Shown: positions 17,905 through 27,194, counted from the first letter of the stretch. The stretch: DNA of 64,000 bases from JBQTIU01 sp052387815 (GCA_052387815.1 JBQTIU010000025.1:1-64000), one strand, 5' to 3'. Made by a program: numbers and translations. Notes: generated by a model from the letters alone, not told the origin.

Positions 17905-18707
17905 CCGGCCAGGGCGCGCGGGGGATCGATTGGGGACGGCTCGGCCTTGCCTCGTTCGGCGTGTTCATCATCATCTTGATGCTCGCTCCGGTGTTCGTGA
18001 TCGTGGCCGTCTCGTTCAATCCCCAGCACGTCATCATGCCGCCCGCGGGCTTCAGCCTGCGCTGGTACGCGGCCTTGCCGGAGGCCGACAAGTTCATCAA
18101 CGCCTTCTGGTTGAGCTTGCGGCTCGGCACCCTCGCTGCGCTCGTCTCGACCGCGGTGGCGCTGGCGGCGGCGGTGGCGATCGTGCGGTTCGACTTCAGG
18201 GGCAAGGACCTCGTCACCATGGTCCTGATGTCGCCCCTCCTGGTGCCCTCGGTGGTCGTCGGCCTGGCGATGTACCAGTTCATGTTCGTCCTCGGCCTGG
18301 GGCGCTCCTTTCTGGCGCTTGCCCTCGGCCACATCGTCATTACCCTGCCGTTCCCGCTTAGGACCATCATGGCGACGCTCTCCAATCTCGATCCGGCCCT
18401 CGAAGAGGCGGCGGTGATGCTGGGCGAGCATCCGGTGAAGGCATTCCTCAAGATCACCTTGCCCTTGGCCCGGATGGGCGTGGCGGGCGGGGCGTTCCTC
18501 GCCTTCCTCGTATCGTGGAACAACTATCCGCTGTCGATCTTCCTGTCGACGGCGGACTATGCGCCCTTGCCGGTCGAAATCTTTTTCTACCTGCAATGGC
18601 AGCTCGAACCGATCATCGCCGCGGTGTCGACCGTGACGATCTTGTTCTCGATCGTGCTAATCTTCGCCGTCGAGCGGTTCGTGGGATTGACCGCGCTGAT
18701 GAAATAA
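17901..18707 (+). CDS. ABC importer permease, PotC-like
   Basis: A 268-residue inner-membrane protein with about six helices. The EAA loop reads LEEAAVMLGEHPVKAFLKITLPLA. It pairs with the upstream permease to form the membrane channel. ATGA overlap with the upstream gene; UbiD-family gene follows after 31 bases on the same strand. Confidence 0.92.
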   Translation: MTGQGARGIDWGRLGLASFGVFIIILMLAPVFVIVAVSFNPQHVIMPPAGFSLRWYAALPEADKFINAFWLSLRLGTLAALVSTAVALAAAVAIVRFDFRGKDLVTMVLMSPLLVPSVVVGLAMYQFMFVLGLGRSFLALALGHIVITLPFPLRTIMATLSNLDPALEEAAVMLGEHPVKAFLKITLPLARMGVAGGAFLAFLVSWNNYPLSIFLSTADYAPLPVEIFFYLQWQLEPIIAAVSTVTILFSIVLIFAVERFVGLTALMK

Positions 18708-18738
18708 CCGCCGGCGACGCCGCGGCGGGGGGGCGGAC

Positions 18739-20085
18739 ATGCGCCAGTACATGGAACGGTTGCGCGAGCGCGGCGATCTTTTGATCGTCGATCGCGAGGT
18801 CGACGCCAAGCACGAGCTCGCCGCGGTCACCGACCGGGTGCAGCGGACCGTCAACAATCCGGTCCTGTTCAACCGGGTCACCGGCACGACCATGCCGGTC
18901 TTGACCAATCTCTACGGCAGCCGCGAGCGCCTGGCCGAGATTCTCGGCATCGCGCCCATGGAATTCTGCCGCCAGTGGAACAAGCTGATGGACCTCGGCA
19001 AGTTCTCGGGTCCCTTCACCCGCGACGTGGCGATGCCCAACGACCTCGTCCACGGCAAGGTGAGCGAGTTGCCGCTGTTGACATATTGCGAGCGCGACGC
19101 CGGCCCCTATTTCACCTCGGCGATCTACGTCGCCAAGGAGCCCGAGACGGGGGTCGCCAATATGTCGTTCCACCGGTCGATGTATGTGAGCGACGACGAG
19201 CTGCGGGTGCGGCTGGCGCCGCGCCACCACCTGACGCTCTACCATGAGAAGGCGGAGAAGATGGGCAAGCCGCTCGAGGCGGCCATGCTCATCGGTCCGC
19301 CGCCGGAGATGTTCCTGTCCGCCGCGGCCCCGATCCCCTACGACGCGGACGAGGTCCACGTCGCCGCGCAGCTCGCCGGGCGCACCTTCGAGATGCGGCC
19401 GTGCCGCTTCATCGACCTCAAGGTGCCGGTCGAAACCGAGATCGTCATCGAAGGACGCTTCCTTGCGAACGAGCGTCGGCCCGAGGGGCCGTTCGGCGAA
19501 TTCATGGGCTACTACGTCCCGGTCGGCAACAATGCCGTGTTCGAGGTGCTCGGCGTCTCATGGCGGCCGGGCGCGGTCTTCCACAGCATCCTGTGCGGTT
19601 CGCCCGAGGAGGTGCTCTCCCTCGAACTCTCGGTCGCCGCCAACATCTATAGCCGCGTCAACGCCGTCCTCCCGGGCATCCTCGACGTCACCTGCATACC
19701 CTTCGTCCTCCACACCGTGGTCAAGATCCGCCAGCAATACGAGGGACATGCCCGCCAGGTCCTGATGGCGGTCATGGGCGCCGAGCCCACTTGGGCCAAG
19801 ACCTGCACCGTGGTCGACGAGGACGTGAACATTTACGACATGGACGACGTCATGTGGGCGTTCCTCACCCGGGCGCGTCCCGACCGGGCGGTGATGGTCA
19901 TCCCCTCGGTGCCCTCCTTCTATCGCGACGTCCACCAAGACCATTGGGGCCGATTGGCGATCGATGCCTGCGCGCCCTTCGGCCGCCGGCACGAGTTCGA
20001 GCGCAAGCGCATTCCGGGCGCGGCCGAGGTCGACCTCGCCAAATACATTTTCGACTGGGGCAAAACCAAGCCGATGGCCCTGTGA
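18739..20085 (+). CDS. UbiD-family prenylated-FMN decarboxylase
   Basis: A 448-residue UbiD-family protein. The E-R-E active-site signature is seen in ANERRPEGPFGEFMGYY and the later acidic stretch; the metal and cofactor region around residues 150-200 (GVANMSFHRSMYV) is recognisable. UbiD enzymes reversibly decarboxylate unsaturated, aromatic or heteroaromatic acids using prenylated FMN made by UbiX; no ubiX is in the window. The housekeeping UbiD of ubiquinone synthesis is normally longer (near 490) and not linked to transporters. The link here to an ABC importer, an M20 hydrolase, a CoA-transferase and a urocanase-like protein points to a catabolic substrate. Confidence 0.88.
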   Translation: MRQYMERLRERGDLLIVDREVDAKHELAAVTDRVQRTVNNPVLFNRVTGTTMPVLTNLYGSRERLAEILGIAPMEFCRQWNKLMDLGKFSGPFTRDVAMPNDLVHGKVSELPLLTYCERDAGPYFTSAIYVAKEPETGVANMSFHRSMYVSDDELRVRLAPRHHLTLYHEKAEKMGKPLEAAMLIGPPPEMFLSAAAPIPYDADEVHVAAQLAGRTFEMRPCRFIDLKVPVETEIVIEGRFLANERRPEGPFGEFMGYYVPVGNNAVFEVLGVSWRPGAVFHSILCGSPEEVLSLELSVAANIYSRVNAVLPGILDVTCIPFVLHTVVKIRQQYEGHARQVLMAVMGAEPTWAKTCTVVDEDVNIYDMDDVMWAFLTRARPDRAVMVIPSVPSFYRDVHQDHWGRLAIDACAPFGRRHEFERKRIPGAAEVDLAKYIFDWGKTKPMAL

Positions 20086-20110
20086 GGCACGACAGGGAGT
20101 CCATGATCCT

Positions 20111-21313
20111 ATGAGCAACAGCCACGCCGAGGTATCCTCCTATGTCGAGGCGCATCGGGAGCGGATGGTCGCCTTCCTGCAAAACGTCGTGCAAAGCCGC
20201 TCGATCTGGGGCGACGTGCCGGAACTCGCGAAGCTCGGTCGTCTGTTGGGGTCGACCCTCGAGGCATCCGGCGTGCGCGTCGACTATCCGGACTCCGGCA
20301 CGCCGGGCGCGCCCAACGTCCTCGGGCGGGTGGGCGAGAAGACGAGCGGCCGGCGCCTGCTGTTGTGCGGGCATTTCGACGTCTATCCGCCCTCGCGGGC
20401 GTGGAGCGTCGATCCGTTCGGCGGCGTGATTCGCGACGGCCGGCTTTACGGCGCGGGTGCGAGCGACATGAAGGGCGGCACCGCGGCGATGATCATGGCG
20501 GCGACGGTGCTCGCCGCGCTCGAGCGGCCGCAAGGCGGCGAGGTGGCGGTGCTCGCCGTGCCCAACCATTTCGAGGGCGGCGAGGGGACGAGGCGGGCGC
20601 TCGCCGCGGGTCTTACGGCCGAAGCGGGGATCGTCTGCGAGCCGACCGACCTCGATATCTGCGCCGCCCAGCGCGGCATCCTCTACCTCACCATCCGCAT
20701 CAAGGGCGTGGCCGCCCATTCGGTGGCGACCGGGATCGGCGTCAACGCCATCGAGAAGGCGATGCCGGTGATCGCCGGATTGCGCGCGCCCGTTTTCCGC
20801 CGGCCGGACCATGACGCCTACGGCGACCAGAAGATCGTCAATGTCGCCATGATCGAGGGCGGCATCAAGCACAACCTGATCCCCGAGGAGTGCGTGTTGA
20901 CCGTGGATATCCGCTTCGCTCCCTCGACCAGCGCCGCCGCCGTCTTGGCCGAAGTGCGCGATGTTCTTGCCCGGCTCGGGAGGCGCGATCCCAAGTTCCG
21001 CGCCACCGTCGAGCCGGAGGAGACCTGCATCCGCAACCCGCGCAGCCCGATGGCCTGGGTCGCCCACCCGATCCGCGACGCGCTCGCCGCGGCGCATCGA
21101 GCCTTCGCCGGGACGGTGCCGCGCCTTTCGTGCCATCCGGCTTGGCCCGATACGCCGGTCATGAACGAGCACGGCATCCCGTCCGTCACCTTCGGGCCGG
21201 GCAGCAAGGTCTGCTACTGGGACGACGAATACGTGTCGCTCGACGAGTACCTGCAGGCGATCCGCGTCTATGCGGCCACAGCGGTCGACTGGCTCGACGG
21301 CCGGGGCGGTTGA
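20111..21313 (+). CDS. M20-family amidohydrolase/deacylase (ArgE/DapE-like)
   Basis: A 400-residue zinc hydrolase. The metal ligands are in LLLCGHFDVYPP and GAGASDMKGG, followed by the catalytic acid region NHFEGGEGTRRA and CEPTDLD; the dimerisation domain has the usual GVAAHSVATGIGVNAIEK. M20 enzymes cut amide bonds in acylated amino acids and similar compounds. Two differences from the textbook motif (NHFEGGEG in place of DEEx) leave the exact metal set open. It sits 25 bases after the UbiD-family gene; probable role is hydrolysis of the imported compound or an intermediate (inference). Confidence 0.85.
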   Translation: MSNSHAEVSSYVEAHRERMVAFLQNVVQSRSIWGDVPELAKLGRLLGSTLEASGVRVDYPDSGTPGAPNVLGRVGEKTSGRRLLLCGHFDVYPPSRAWSVDPFGGVIRDGRLYGAGASDMKGGTAAMIMAATVLAALERPQGGEVAVLAVPNHFEGGEGTRRALAAGLTAEAGIVCEPTDLDICAAQRGILYLTIRIKGVAAHSVATGIGVNAIEKAMPVIAGLRAPVFRRPDHDAYGDQKIVNVAMIEGGIKHNLIPEECVLTVDIRFAPSTSAAAVLAEVRDVLARLGRRDPKFRATVEPEETCIRNPRSPMAWVAHPIRDALAAAHRAFAGTVPRLSCHPAWPDTPVMNEHGIPSVTFGPGSKVCYWDDEYVSLDEYLQAIRVYAATAVDWLDGRGG

Positions 21314-21324
21314 AGGGGGCGGCG

Positions 21325-22518
21325 ATGGAACGACAGGCGGCCCTCTCCGGTACCCGCATCCTCGATCTCACGCGGATGATGGCGGGACCGTTCTGCACCT
21401 CGTTGCTCGCCGATGTCGGGGCCGAGGTCATCAAGGTCGAAACGCCGGGGGTGGGCGACGACGCGAGGGCGTTCCCGCCGACCCGCGGCGGCGAGAGCTG
21501 CTACTTCATGCTGCTCAACCGCGGCAAGGAGAGCATCACGCTCAACCTGAAGTCGCCCGAGGGAGCCGACCTCTTTCGCCGCCTGGCGCGCAAATGCGAC
21601 GTGGTGGTCGAGAACTACAAGCCCGGCGTGAGCCAGCGGCTCGGCATCGACTACCAGAGCCTCAAGGACATCAACCCGCGGCTCGTCTATGCGAGCATAT
21701 CCGGGTTCGGCCAAGACGGCCCGCTCGCGCATCGTCCGGCCTACGACATCATCGCCCAGGCGATGGGCGGAATCATGAGCATCACCGGCATGCCCGATGG
21801 CCCGCCGACCCGGGTCGGGGAGTCGGTGGGCGACCTCATCGCCGGGCTCTATGGCGCCTGGGGGATCGTGGTGGCGCTCGCCGCCCGCGAGCGCACCGGG
21901 CGCGGGCAGCACGTCGATGTGGCGATGGTCGATGCGATCTTCTCGCTCCTCATCACCGCGATGACCCAGCACCTCTATGACAGGATCACGCCGCGCCGGG
22001 TCGGCAACCGGCACCCGATGACCACGCCCTATGACAGCTATCGCGCGCGCGACGGCTACGTCATCATCGCGGTCGCCAACAACCCGATGTTCGAGCGCTT
22101 CGCCGCCGCCATCGGGCGGCCGGAACTCGCCCGCGACCCGCGCTTCGTCACCGATGATGAGCGCACCCGCCACGAGCCGGAGCTGCGCGCCATCATCGAA
22201 GAGTGGTCGCGGGCGCGGACCGTCGACGAAGTCGTGGCGGGGCTCGAAACCGCCTCGGTGCCGGCTTCGCCGATTTGGACCGTGGCCGAGATCGCGGCGA
22301 GCGCCCATGTCAAGCACCGGGACATGCTCGCCGAGGTCGAGCATCCGACGGCCGGCCGCATCACCGTCCTCCAGGAGCCGGTGCGTTTCTCCTTGACCGA
22401 GCGGCGTATTCAGGGCCCTTCGCCGCTGCTCGGCCAGCACACCGAGACCGTGCTGGCCGAACTCGCGGGCGTCGAACCCGGCGCGCTCGCGAGGTTGAGG
22501 CGCGAGGGCGTGGTCTGA
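21325..22518 (+). CDS. CaiB/BaiF (class III) CoA-transferase
   Basis: A 397-residue protein typical of family III CoA-transferases: GTRILDLTRMMAGPFCTSLLADVGAEVIKVE at the N-terminus is family-typical, and the catalytic aspartate is in the PAYDIIAQA motif near residue 140. These enzymes move CoA between carboxylic acids. It begins 11 bases after the M20 gene and ends one base before the urocanase-like ATG, so the three are surely one transcript. Confidence 0.92.
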   Translation: MERQAALSGTRILDLTRMMAGPFCTSLLADVGAEVIKVETPGVGDDARAFPPTRGGESCYFMLLNRGKESITLNLKSPEGADLFRRLARKCDVVVENYKPGVSQRLGIDYQSLKDINPRLVYASISGFGQDGPLAHRPAYDIIAQAMGGIMSITGMPDGPPTRVGESVGDLIAGLYGAWGIVVALAARERTGRGQHVDVAMVDAIFSLLITAMTQHLYDRITPRRVGNRHPMTTPYDSYRARDGYVIIAVANNPMFERFAAAIGRPELARDPRFVTDDERTRHEPELRAIIEEWSRARTVDEVVAGLETASVPASPIWTVAEIAASAHVKHRDMLAEVEHPTAGRITVLQEPVRFSLTERRIQGPSPLLGQHTETVLAELAGVEPGALARLRREGVV

Positions 22519-22519
22519 C

Positions 22520-24175
22520 ATGCGCCTCGCCAACGCGCCCATCGAGATCGGCCGCGGGCCGACCTTGCGCTGCCGCGGCTGGCGGCAGGAAGGCCTGTTG
22601 CGCATGCTCGAGAACACGCTCGCCAACGGCGAGCGGCCGGAGGAGCTGATCGTCTATGCCGGCACCGGCAAGGTGGCGCGCAACTGGGAGTGCTTCCATC
22701 GTATCGTCCAGGCCCTCAAGGAGTTGGGCGACGACGAGACCTTGCTCATCCAGTCGGGCAAGCCCGTCGCCGTCTTCCGCACCGGCCCCGGGAGCCCGCG
22801 GGTGCTGACGGCCAATACCAACCTGGTCGGCAAGTGGGCGACCTGGGAGCATTACCGCGAGCTCGAGGCCAAGGGCCTGATGATGTACGGCCAGTACACG
22901 GCCGGCACCTGGGCCTATATCGGGACCCAGGGCATTCTCCAGGGGACGTACGAGACGATGGGCGCGTGCGCCGTTCGGCATTTCGGCGGCAGCCTCAAGG
23001 GCCGCATCGTTCTCACCGCCGGGCTGGGCGGCATGGGCGGGGCGCAGCCGCTCGCGGTCAAGATGGCGGGCGGCGTCTGCCTCGCGGTCGAGGTCGATCC
23101 GGCGCGGGTCGAGCGGCGCCTGGCGGGCGGATACTGCGACACCGTCGCGAACTCGCCGGAAGAGGGCGTCCGTCTTGCCCGCGCGGCCGCCGCACGAGGC
23201 GAGGCGCTCGGCATCGCGGTCATCGGCAATGCGGCCGAGTCCCACGAGCGGTTCCTCGCGCTGGGCCTCGAGCCGGAGGTGGTCACCGACCAGACCTCGG
23301 CGCACGACCCCTTGAACGGCTATGTCCCCTTGGGCTACAGCCTGTCGGAGGTGGTCGAACTGCGCCGGCGCGAGCCCGAGCGCTTCATCGCCGCGAGTCT
23401 GGCGAGCATGGCCCGCCAAGTGCGCGCCATGCTCGCCTTCCAGGACCAGGGCGCGGTGGTCTTCGAGTACGGCAACAATATCCGCGGGCATGCCAAGGAG
23501 GCCGGCGAGGGGCGAGCGTTCGACATCCAGGGCTTCGTGCAGATGTTCATCCGTCCGAGCTTCTGCCTGGGGCGCGGCCCCTTCCGCTGGGTCTGCCTGT
23601 CGGGCGATCCGGAGGATTTGCGCGTCACCGACGCGGCCGTGGCGGGGGAGTTCCCCAACGACAAGCTGCTGCAGACCTGGATCGCGATCGCCAGCGCTAG
23701 CGTGCCGATCCAAGGCTTGCCGGCCCGCACCTGCTGGCTGGCGCTGGGCGAGCGCGACCGCTTCGGCCTCGTGCTCAACCGGCTGGTGCGCGAAGGGATG
23801 CTCAAGGGACCAGTGGCGATGTCGCGCGACCATCTCGATGCCGGCTCGGTCGCCCAGCCGACGCGCGAGACCGAAGGCATGCGCGACGGCAGCGACGCGG
23901 TGGCCGACTGGCCGCTCCTGAACGCCCTCCTGAACGCCGCGAGCGGCGCTGACCTGGTGTCGATCCACCAGGGCGGGGGCAGCGGCATGGGCGGCTCGAT
24001 CTCGGCCGGCATGACCGTGATCGCCGACGGCACCGCCGCAGCGGATGAGCGCATTGCCCGCTGTCTGTTCGCGGATCCTGCGATCGGCGTCGTGCGCCAC
24101 GCCGATGCCGGCTACGAGGAGGCGCGCGAGGCGGGGCGCAAACACCGGCTCAACATGCCGATGCAGCGCACCTAA
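22520..24175 (+). CDS. hutU: Urocanate hydratase family protein with altered active-site loops
   Basis: A 551-residue protein that aligns along its whole length with urocanases: NAD-binding TAGLGGMGGAQPLAVKM, DQTSAHDPLNGY, SRDHLDAGS, and Cys405 in PARTCW at the place of the known urocanase active-site cysteine. Several normally invariant stretches differ from the urocanases I know: GQYTAGTWAYIG at 124-135 (usually GQMTAGSWIYIG), NTNLV at 99-103 (usually NSNLV), and HQGGGSGMGGSISAG at 483-497 (usually HHGGGVGMG with an aromatic residue and S-x-H). It may hydrate a urocanate analogue. It is also the only urocanase-like gene seen with hutF, hutH, hutI and hutG, so a normal HutU role cannot be excluded. 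Last gene of the importer/UbiD operon. Confidence 0.8.
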   Translation: MRLANAPIEIGRGPTLRCRGWRQEGLLRMLENTLANGERPEELIVYAGTGKVARNWECFHRIVQALKELGDDETLLIQSGKPVAVFRTGPGSPRVLTANTNLVGKWATWEHYRELEAKGLMMYGQYTAGTWAYIGTQGILQGTYETMGACAVRHFGGSLKGRIVLTAGLGGMGGAQPLAVKMAGGVCLAVEVDPARVERRLAGGYCDTVANSPEEGVRLARAAAARGEALGIAVIGNAAESHERFLALGLEPEVVTDQTSAHDPLNGYVPLGYSLSEVVELRRREPERFIAASLASMARQVRAMLAFQDQGAVVFEYGNNIRGHAKEAGEGRAFDIQGFVQMFIRPSFCLGRGPFRWVCLSGDPEDLRVTDAAVAGEFPNDKLLQTWIAIASASVPIQGLPARTCWLALGERDRFGLVLNRLVREGMLKGPVAMSRDHLDAGSVAQPTRETEGMRDGSDAVADWPLLNALLNAASGADLVSIHQGGGSGMGGSISAGMTVIADGTAAADERIARCLFADPAIGVVRHADAGYEEAREAGRKHRLNMPMQRT

Positions 24176-24187
24176 CCTCGGACCCTG

Positions 24188-24676
24188 TCACGCCGGTTGT
24201 GTCCGTGCTGCCAAGACATCGAAGAACCGCGCGGCGTGTCTCGATCCCTTCCGCAACGCCTCCGGAGAACCCAAGCCGACAAGCGCGAACCGGTGCCATG
24301 TCTTGCGATAGCGCCCCTTGGTTTTTGTCTCGCGTGTCGCCGCCTCGAGAGCGGCGAAGAGTTCGGACTTCGGGATCGATTCGACGTTCGATCGCGCCGG
24401 CAGCGCGCTGTCGCGAAAGCCCTGGGCGTAGAATTCGGTGAGCGTCGTTCGATCCGCAACGATCCAGGCCTCCATGCATTGGACCATGAGATGGGCCATA
24501 TCGTCGGACGCCGCCGCCGGTCTCTGCCAGCGGTCGCGCCGTTCCAAGTGCTGCCACGGGCCGTCCGTGGGTACGACGGGCGCTTCACTGTCGACGAGCA
24601 TGATCACGAACTCCGTAGCATACTGACTGAGCCCGATTCGAAAGTCTTTGAACGTATCTTCGCGGCTCCCGCACGC
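24188..24676 (-). pseudogene. 5'-truncated DUF4276-family gene
   Basis: In the frame continuing straight past the stop codon of the upstream ATPase gene, codons read ACGSREDTFKDF, then FVIMLVDSEAPV, PWQHL and MVQCMEAWIVADR, which are internal and C-terminal parts of DUF4276 proteins (usually about 190-230 residues). The first 45 or so residues of the family, including the N-terminal acidic motif expected of a TOPRIM-like fold, are missing: the gene joins directly to the ATPase stop TAG. An open frame of 139 codons remains from a GTG at 24607, so a fragment may still be made. A deletion between the two genes is the simplest explanation. Confidence 0.65.
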
Positions 24677-25840
24677 CTACCACCGATTGGCACCGATTTC
24701 GCCGCTGCGCCATAAATGGCCGAGCGTGTACCGGTCCAGCCAGGTCGTTAGTTCATCGGAGCTCAGTCTTTTTAGCGTGGTCGAGCCTTCGCGCTTCTCG
24801 CAAACGATGACTGCCTCGGGCGTGGCGGTGAGCGCATCGACGAGCGCATCCGCGTGTGTCGTCACAACGAGCTGCATCCGTTCGGCACCTCTTTGCAACA
24901 GAGCGGCGAGCTCCGTCGCGACATCCGGATATAGCCCGAGTTCCGGTTCCTCGATGCAAACCAGCGGCGGGGGCTCCGGATGACAGAGGATCGCGAGCAG
25001 ACACAGGTATCTTAGCGTGCCATTCGCAAGCCGTGTCGCCGGGATCATCATGCCGGCTTCCTGGAGGAAGACCTGTACCGTTCCGCCCTCGATCTTGACA
25101 TCGAAATCTTCGATGCCGTCATAGAGAAGCCGCAGCGCATCGAGCATTTCGCGCTTGGCCTCGGGTTCGCGTCGAATCCGGTTCAGGACCAGCCCGAGGT
25201 TGCGGCAATCCTCCTGGAGATCGTCGTTCGCCACGTCGGCCGGATGCGGCAGACCGGGAGCCGTAGATCGGCCAAATGACCAGTCGCGATAGGTGCGGAT
25301 TTCGGCGAGCCGGCTCCCGAGCCAGGTTATCTCCGGATAGTGATCGGGATCCTTCCTTTGCGCGAGGATCGATTTTTCGGGATGAACGTCCTCTCTCTTT
25401 AGTTGGCGCGGCTTGCCCATGACGTTCAGCATGGGCCGACCATCGACGTAACCGAAATACATGTAGGGCTTGTCATGATCCGGATACGGCTGCGCGTTTT
25501 CGATGCGCTCGTCGACCAAGCTGAACCGCTGCGCTCGTTCCGTAAACGAAACCGAGTACCTCAGCGGCATCTTGCCGAGGGGATAGTCCAACTCGAAATC
25601 CAAATTGGCAGTTGGGGGCGGATGAGCGCCCTTCCAAAGCCAGTCGTGGACGCCACCACCTTCCTGGACGGGTATGCTGACCTCGTTTGGGGCCGACCGC
25701 AACAGGGCCAATGCCTCGATGACGTTGGATTTTCCCGATCCGTTCGGGCCGATCAGCATGTTGAGCGGCCGCAGCTCCAGCGGTTCGGCTGCCGGTCCGA
25801 ACGACAGGAAATTGGTAAGCTTCATACTGCGGAGAAACAT
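24677..25840 (-). CDS. SMC/OLD-like AAA family ATPase (defence-type)
   Basis: A 387-residue ATPase of the AAA_21/RecF-like group: MKLTNFLSF start region, Walker A GPNGSGKSN near residues 31-39, the signature region RLANGTLRYLCLLAIL, Walker B VCIEEPELGLYPD, and VVTTHADALVDAL. In this group the ATPase is usually paired with a small effector such as DUF4276, DUF4435 or RloB; here the partner gene directly downstream is truncated. GGAG lies at 25849-25852 ahead of the ATG at 25840; an internal ATG at 25825 is an alternative. Codon use is less GC-rich than that of the neighbours, in keeping with transfer. Confidence 0.85.
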   Translation of the reverse strand: MFLRSMKLTNFLSFGPAAEPLELRPLNMLIGPNGSGKSNVIEALALLRSAPNEVSIPVQEGGGVHDWLWKGAHPPPTANLDFELDYPLGKMPLRYSVSFTERAQRFSLVDERIENAQPYPDHDKPYMYFGYVDGRPMLNVMGKPRQLKREDVHPEKSILAQRKDPDHYPEITWLGSRLAEIRTYRDWSFGRSTAPGLPHPADVANDDLQEDCRNLGLVLNRIRREPEAKREMLDALRLLYDGIEDFDVKIEGGTVQVFLQEAGMMIPATRLANGTLRYLCLLAILCHPEPPPLVCIEEPELGLYPDVATELAALLQRGAERMQLVVTTHADALVDALTATPEAVIVCEKREGSTTLKRLSSDELTTWLDRYTLGHLWRSGEIGANRW

Positions 25841-26017
25841 AGTCTATTCTCCATCGGCGACGGCCTGGCTGCAGCCTCCGACCGGCCATATGTCACGTGC
25901 CAGATCGCGAAGACAATGTCTATCTGACGGCTGCGCAGGACGGACCCAGCGCGGCACGGACGGCCGTTGCAGCGTCAAATTGTATCGATCCTACACGACC
26001 GAGTTATATTAGCTCGC

Positions 26018-27154
26018 ATGGATTTCGACTTCACCTCCGAAGAGCTCGCGATGCGCGAGGAGGCGCGCCGGTTCGCGGCGGCGGTCCTGGCGCCGCGCGC
26101 CGCTCATTTCGATGCGACGGGCGAGTTCCCGTTCGAGCACATCGCGCCGCTCGCCGATTTCGGCGCCATGGGCCTCAACCTGCCCGAGGCCTACGGCGGG
26201 GCCGGCGCCTCGCCGCTGTCGCTGGTGCTGGTCTTCGAGGAGATGACCGCCGCCTGCGCGGCGACCGTCTCGGCAGTGGGCGCGCATTACCTCGCCACCG
26301 ATGCGATACTCCTGGGCGGCGGCGAGGAGATCAAGCGGCGCCTGTTGCCCGCGGCCGCCACGGGCAAGCTCATCGGCGCCTATGCGCTGACCGAGCCGGA
26401 CTCGGGCTCGGATGCGGCGGCGATGAAGACGCAAGCCCGGCCGGAGGGCAATGGCTGGCGCCTGCGGGGTACAAAGCATTTCATCACCAACGGCGCCGAG
26501 GCGGATTTCGTGGTCGTGTTCGCGCGCACCGACCCCGAGGCCGGCCACCGCGGCGTGAGCGCCTTCGTCGTCGACAAGGGCACGCCGGGCTTCGCCGTCT
26601 CGCGGCACGACGACATCATGGGCATTCGCGCCAGCCGCATCTATGAATTGACCTTCGACTGCCTCGTCCCCGCCGCCAACCTGGTTGGCCCGCAGGGGAG
26701 CGGCTTTGCGACCGCCATGGCCGTTCTCGATCGCGGTCGGATCGAGGTCGCGGCGATGGGCCTGGGACTCGCCCGCGCCGCGCTCGAGGCGGCGATCGCC
26801 TGGGCGAAGGAGCGCGCCGCGTTCGGCCGCAAAATCGCCGAGTATCAGGGCATCCAATGGATGCTCGCCGACATGGCGACCGAACTGGACGCGGCGCGGC
26901 TCTTGACCTATCGCGCCGCCTGGCTAAGGGGCAAAGGCGCTGGGCGCTTCGCGAAGGAATCGGCGATGGCCAAGCTCTTCGCCTCCGAGATGGCGGGCCG
27001 CGTCGCCGATCTCGCCTTGCAGATCCACGGCGGCCACGGCTACACGCGCGCCCTGCCGCTCGAGCGCTACGTCCGCGACGCGCGCATCCTGCGCATCTTC
27101 GAAGGCTCGTCGGAGGTGCAGCGCAACATCATCGCGCGGCACCTCTTGACGTAG
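26018..27154 (+). CDS. Acyl-CoA dehydrogenase
   Basis: A 378-residue flavoprotein of the short-chain/isovaleryl type. Signatures: GAYALTEPDSGSDAAAMKT for FAD and substrate binding, RAAFGRKIAEYQGIQ, ALQIHGGHGYTR, and IFEGSSEVQRNIIARHLL with the catalytic glutamate. It would introduce an alpha,beta double bond into an acyl-CoA. The stop TAG lies inside a palindromic element shared with the convergent MaoC-type gene. Substrate unknown; the next gene on the other strand, a MaoC-type hydratase, would act on the enoyl-CoA product. Confidence 0.93.
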   Translation: MDFDFTSEELAMREEARRFAAAVLAPRAAHFDATGEFPFEHIAPLADFGAMGLNLPEAYGGAGASPLSLVLVFEEMTAACAATVSAVGAHYLATDAILLGGGEEIKRRLLPAAATGKLIGAYALTEPDSGSDAAAMKTQARPEGNGWRLRGTKHFITNGAEADFVVVFARTDPEAGHRGVSAFVVDKGTPGFAVSRHDDIMGIRASRIYELTFDCLVPAANLVGPQGSGFATAMAVLDRGRIEVAAMGLGLARAALEAAIAWAKERAAFGRKIAEYQGIQWMLADMATELDAARLLTYRAAWLRGKGAGRFAKESAMAKLFASEMAGRVADLALQIHGGHGYTRALPLERYVRDARILRIFEGSSEVQRNIIARHLLT

Positions 27155-27194
27155 GGGCGGGTCCCTGACCCGCCGGTCATCGACCGGCCCCTAC
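27151..27194. repeat. Cloverleaf-like palindromic repeat between convergent genes
   Basis: GTAGGGGC at 27151-27158 is repeated inverted at 27187-27194. Inside are two hairpins: GGCGGGTC (27156-27163) with GACCCGCC (27167-27174), and GGTC with GACC (27175-27178 and 27182-27185). The outer arms supply TAG stop codons to both neighbours: the acyl-CoA dehydrogenase gene on the plus strand (27152-27154) and the MaoC-type gene on the minus strand (27191-27193). It could end transcription from both sides. A related element lies at 52256-52321. Confidence 0.75.

Noticed and set aside
22361..24145. Open frame of 594 codons on the minus strand
   Set aside because: Antisense to the urocanase-like gene, with no family resemblance.
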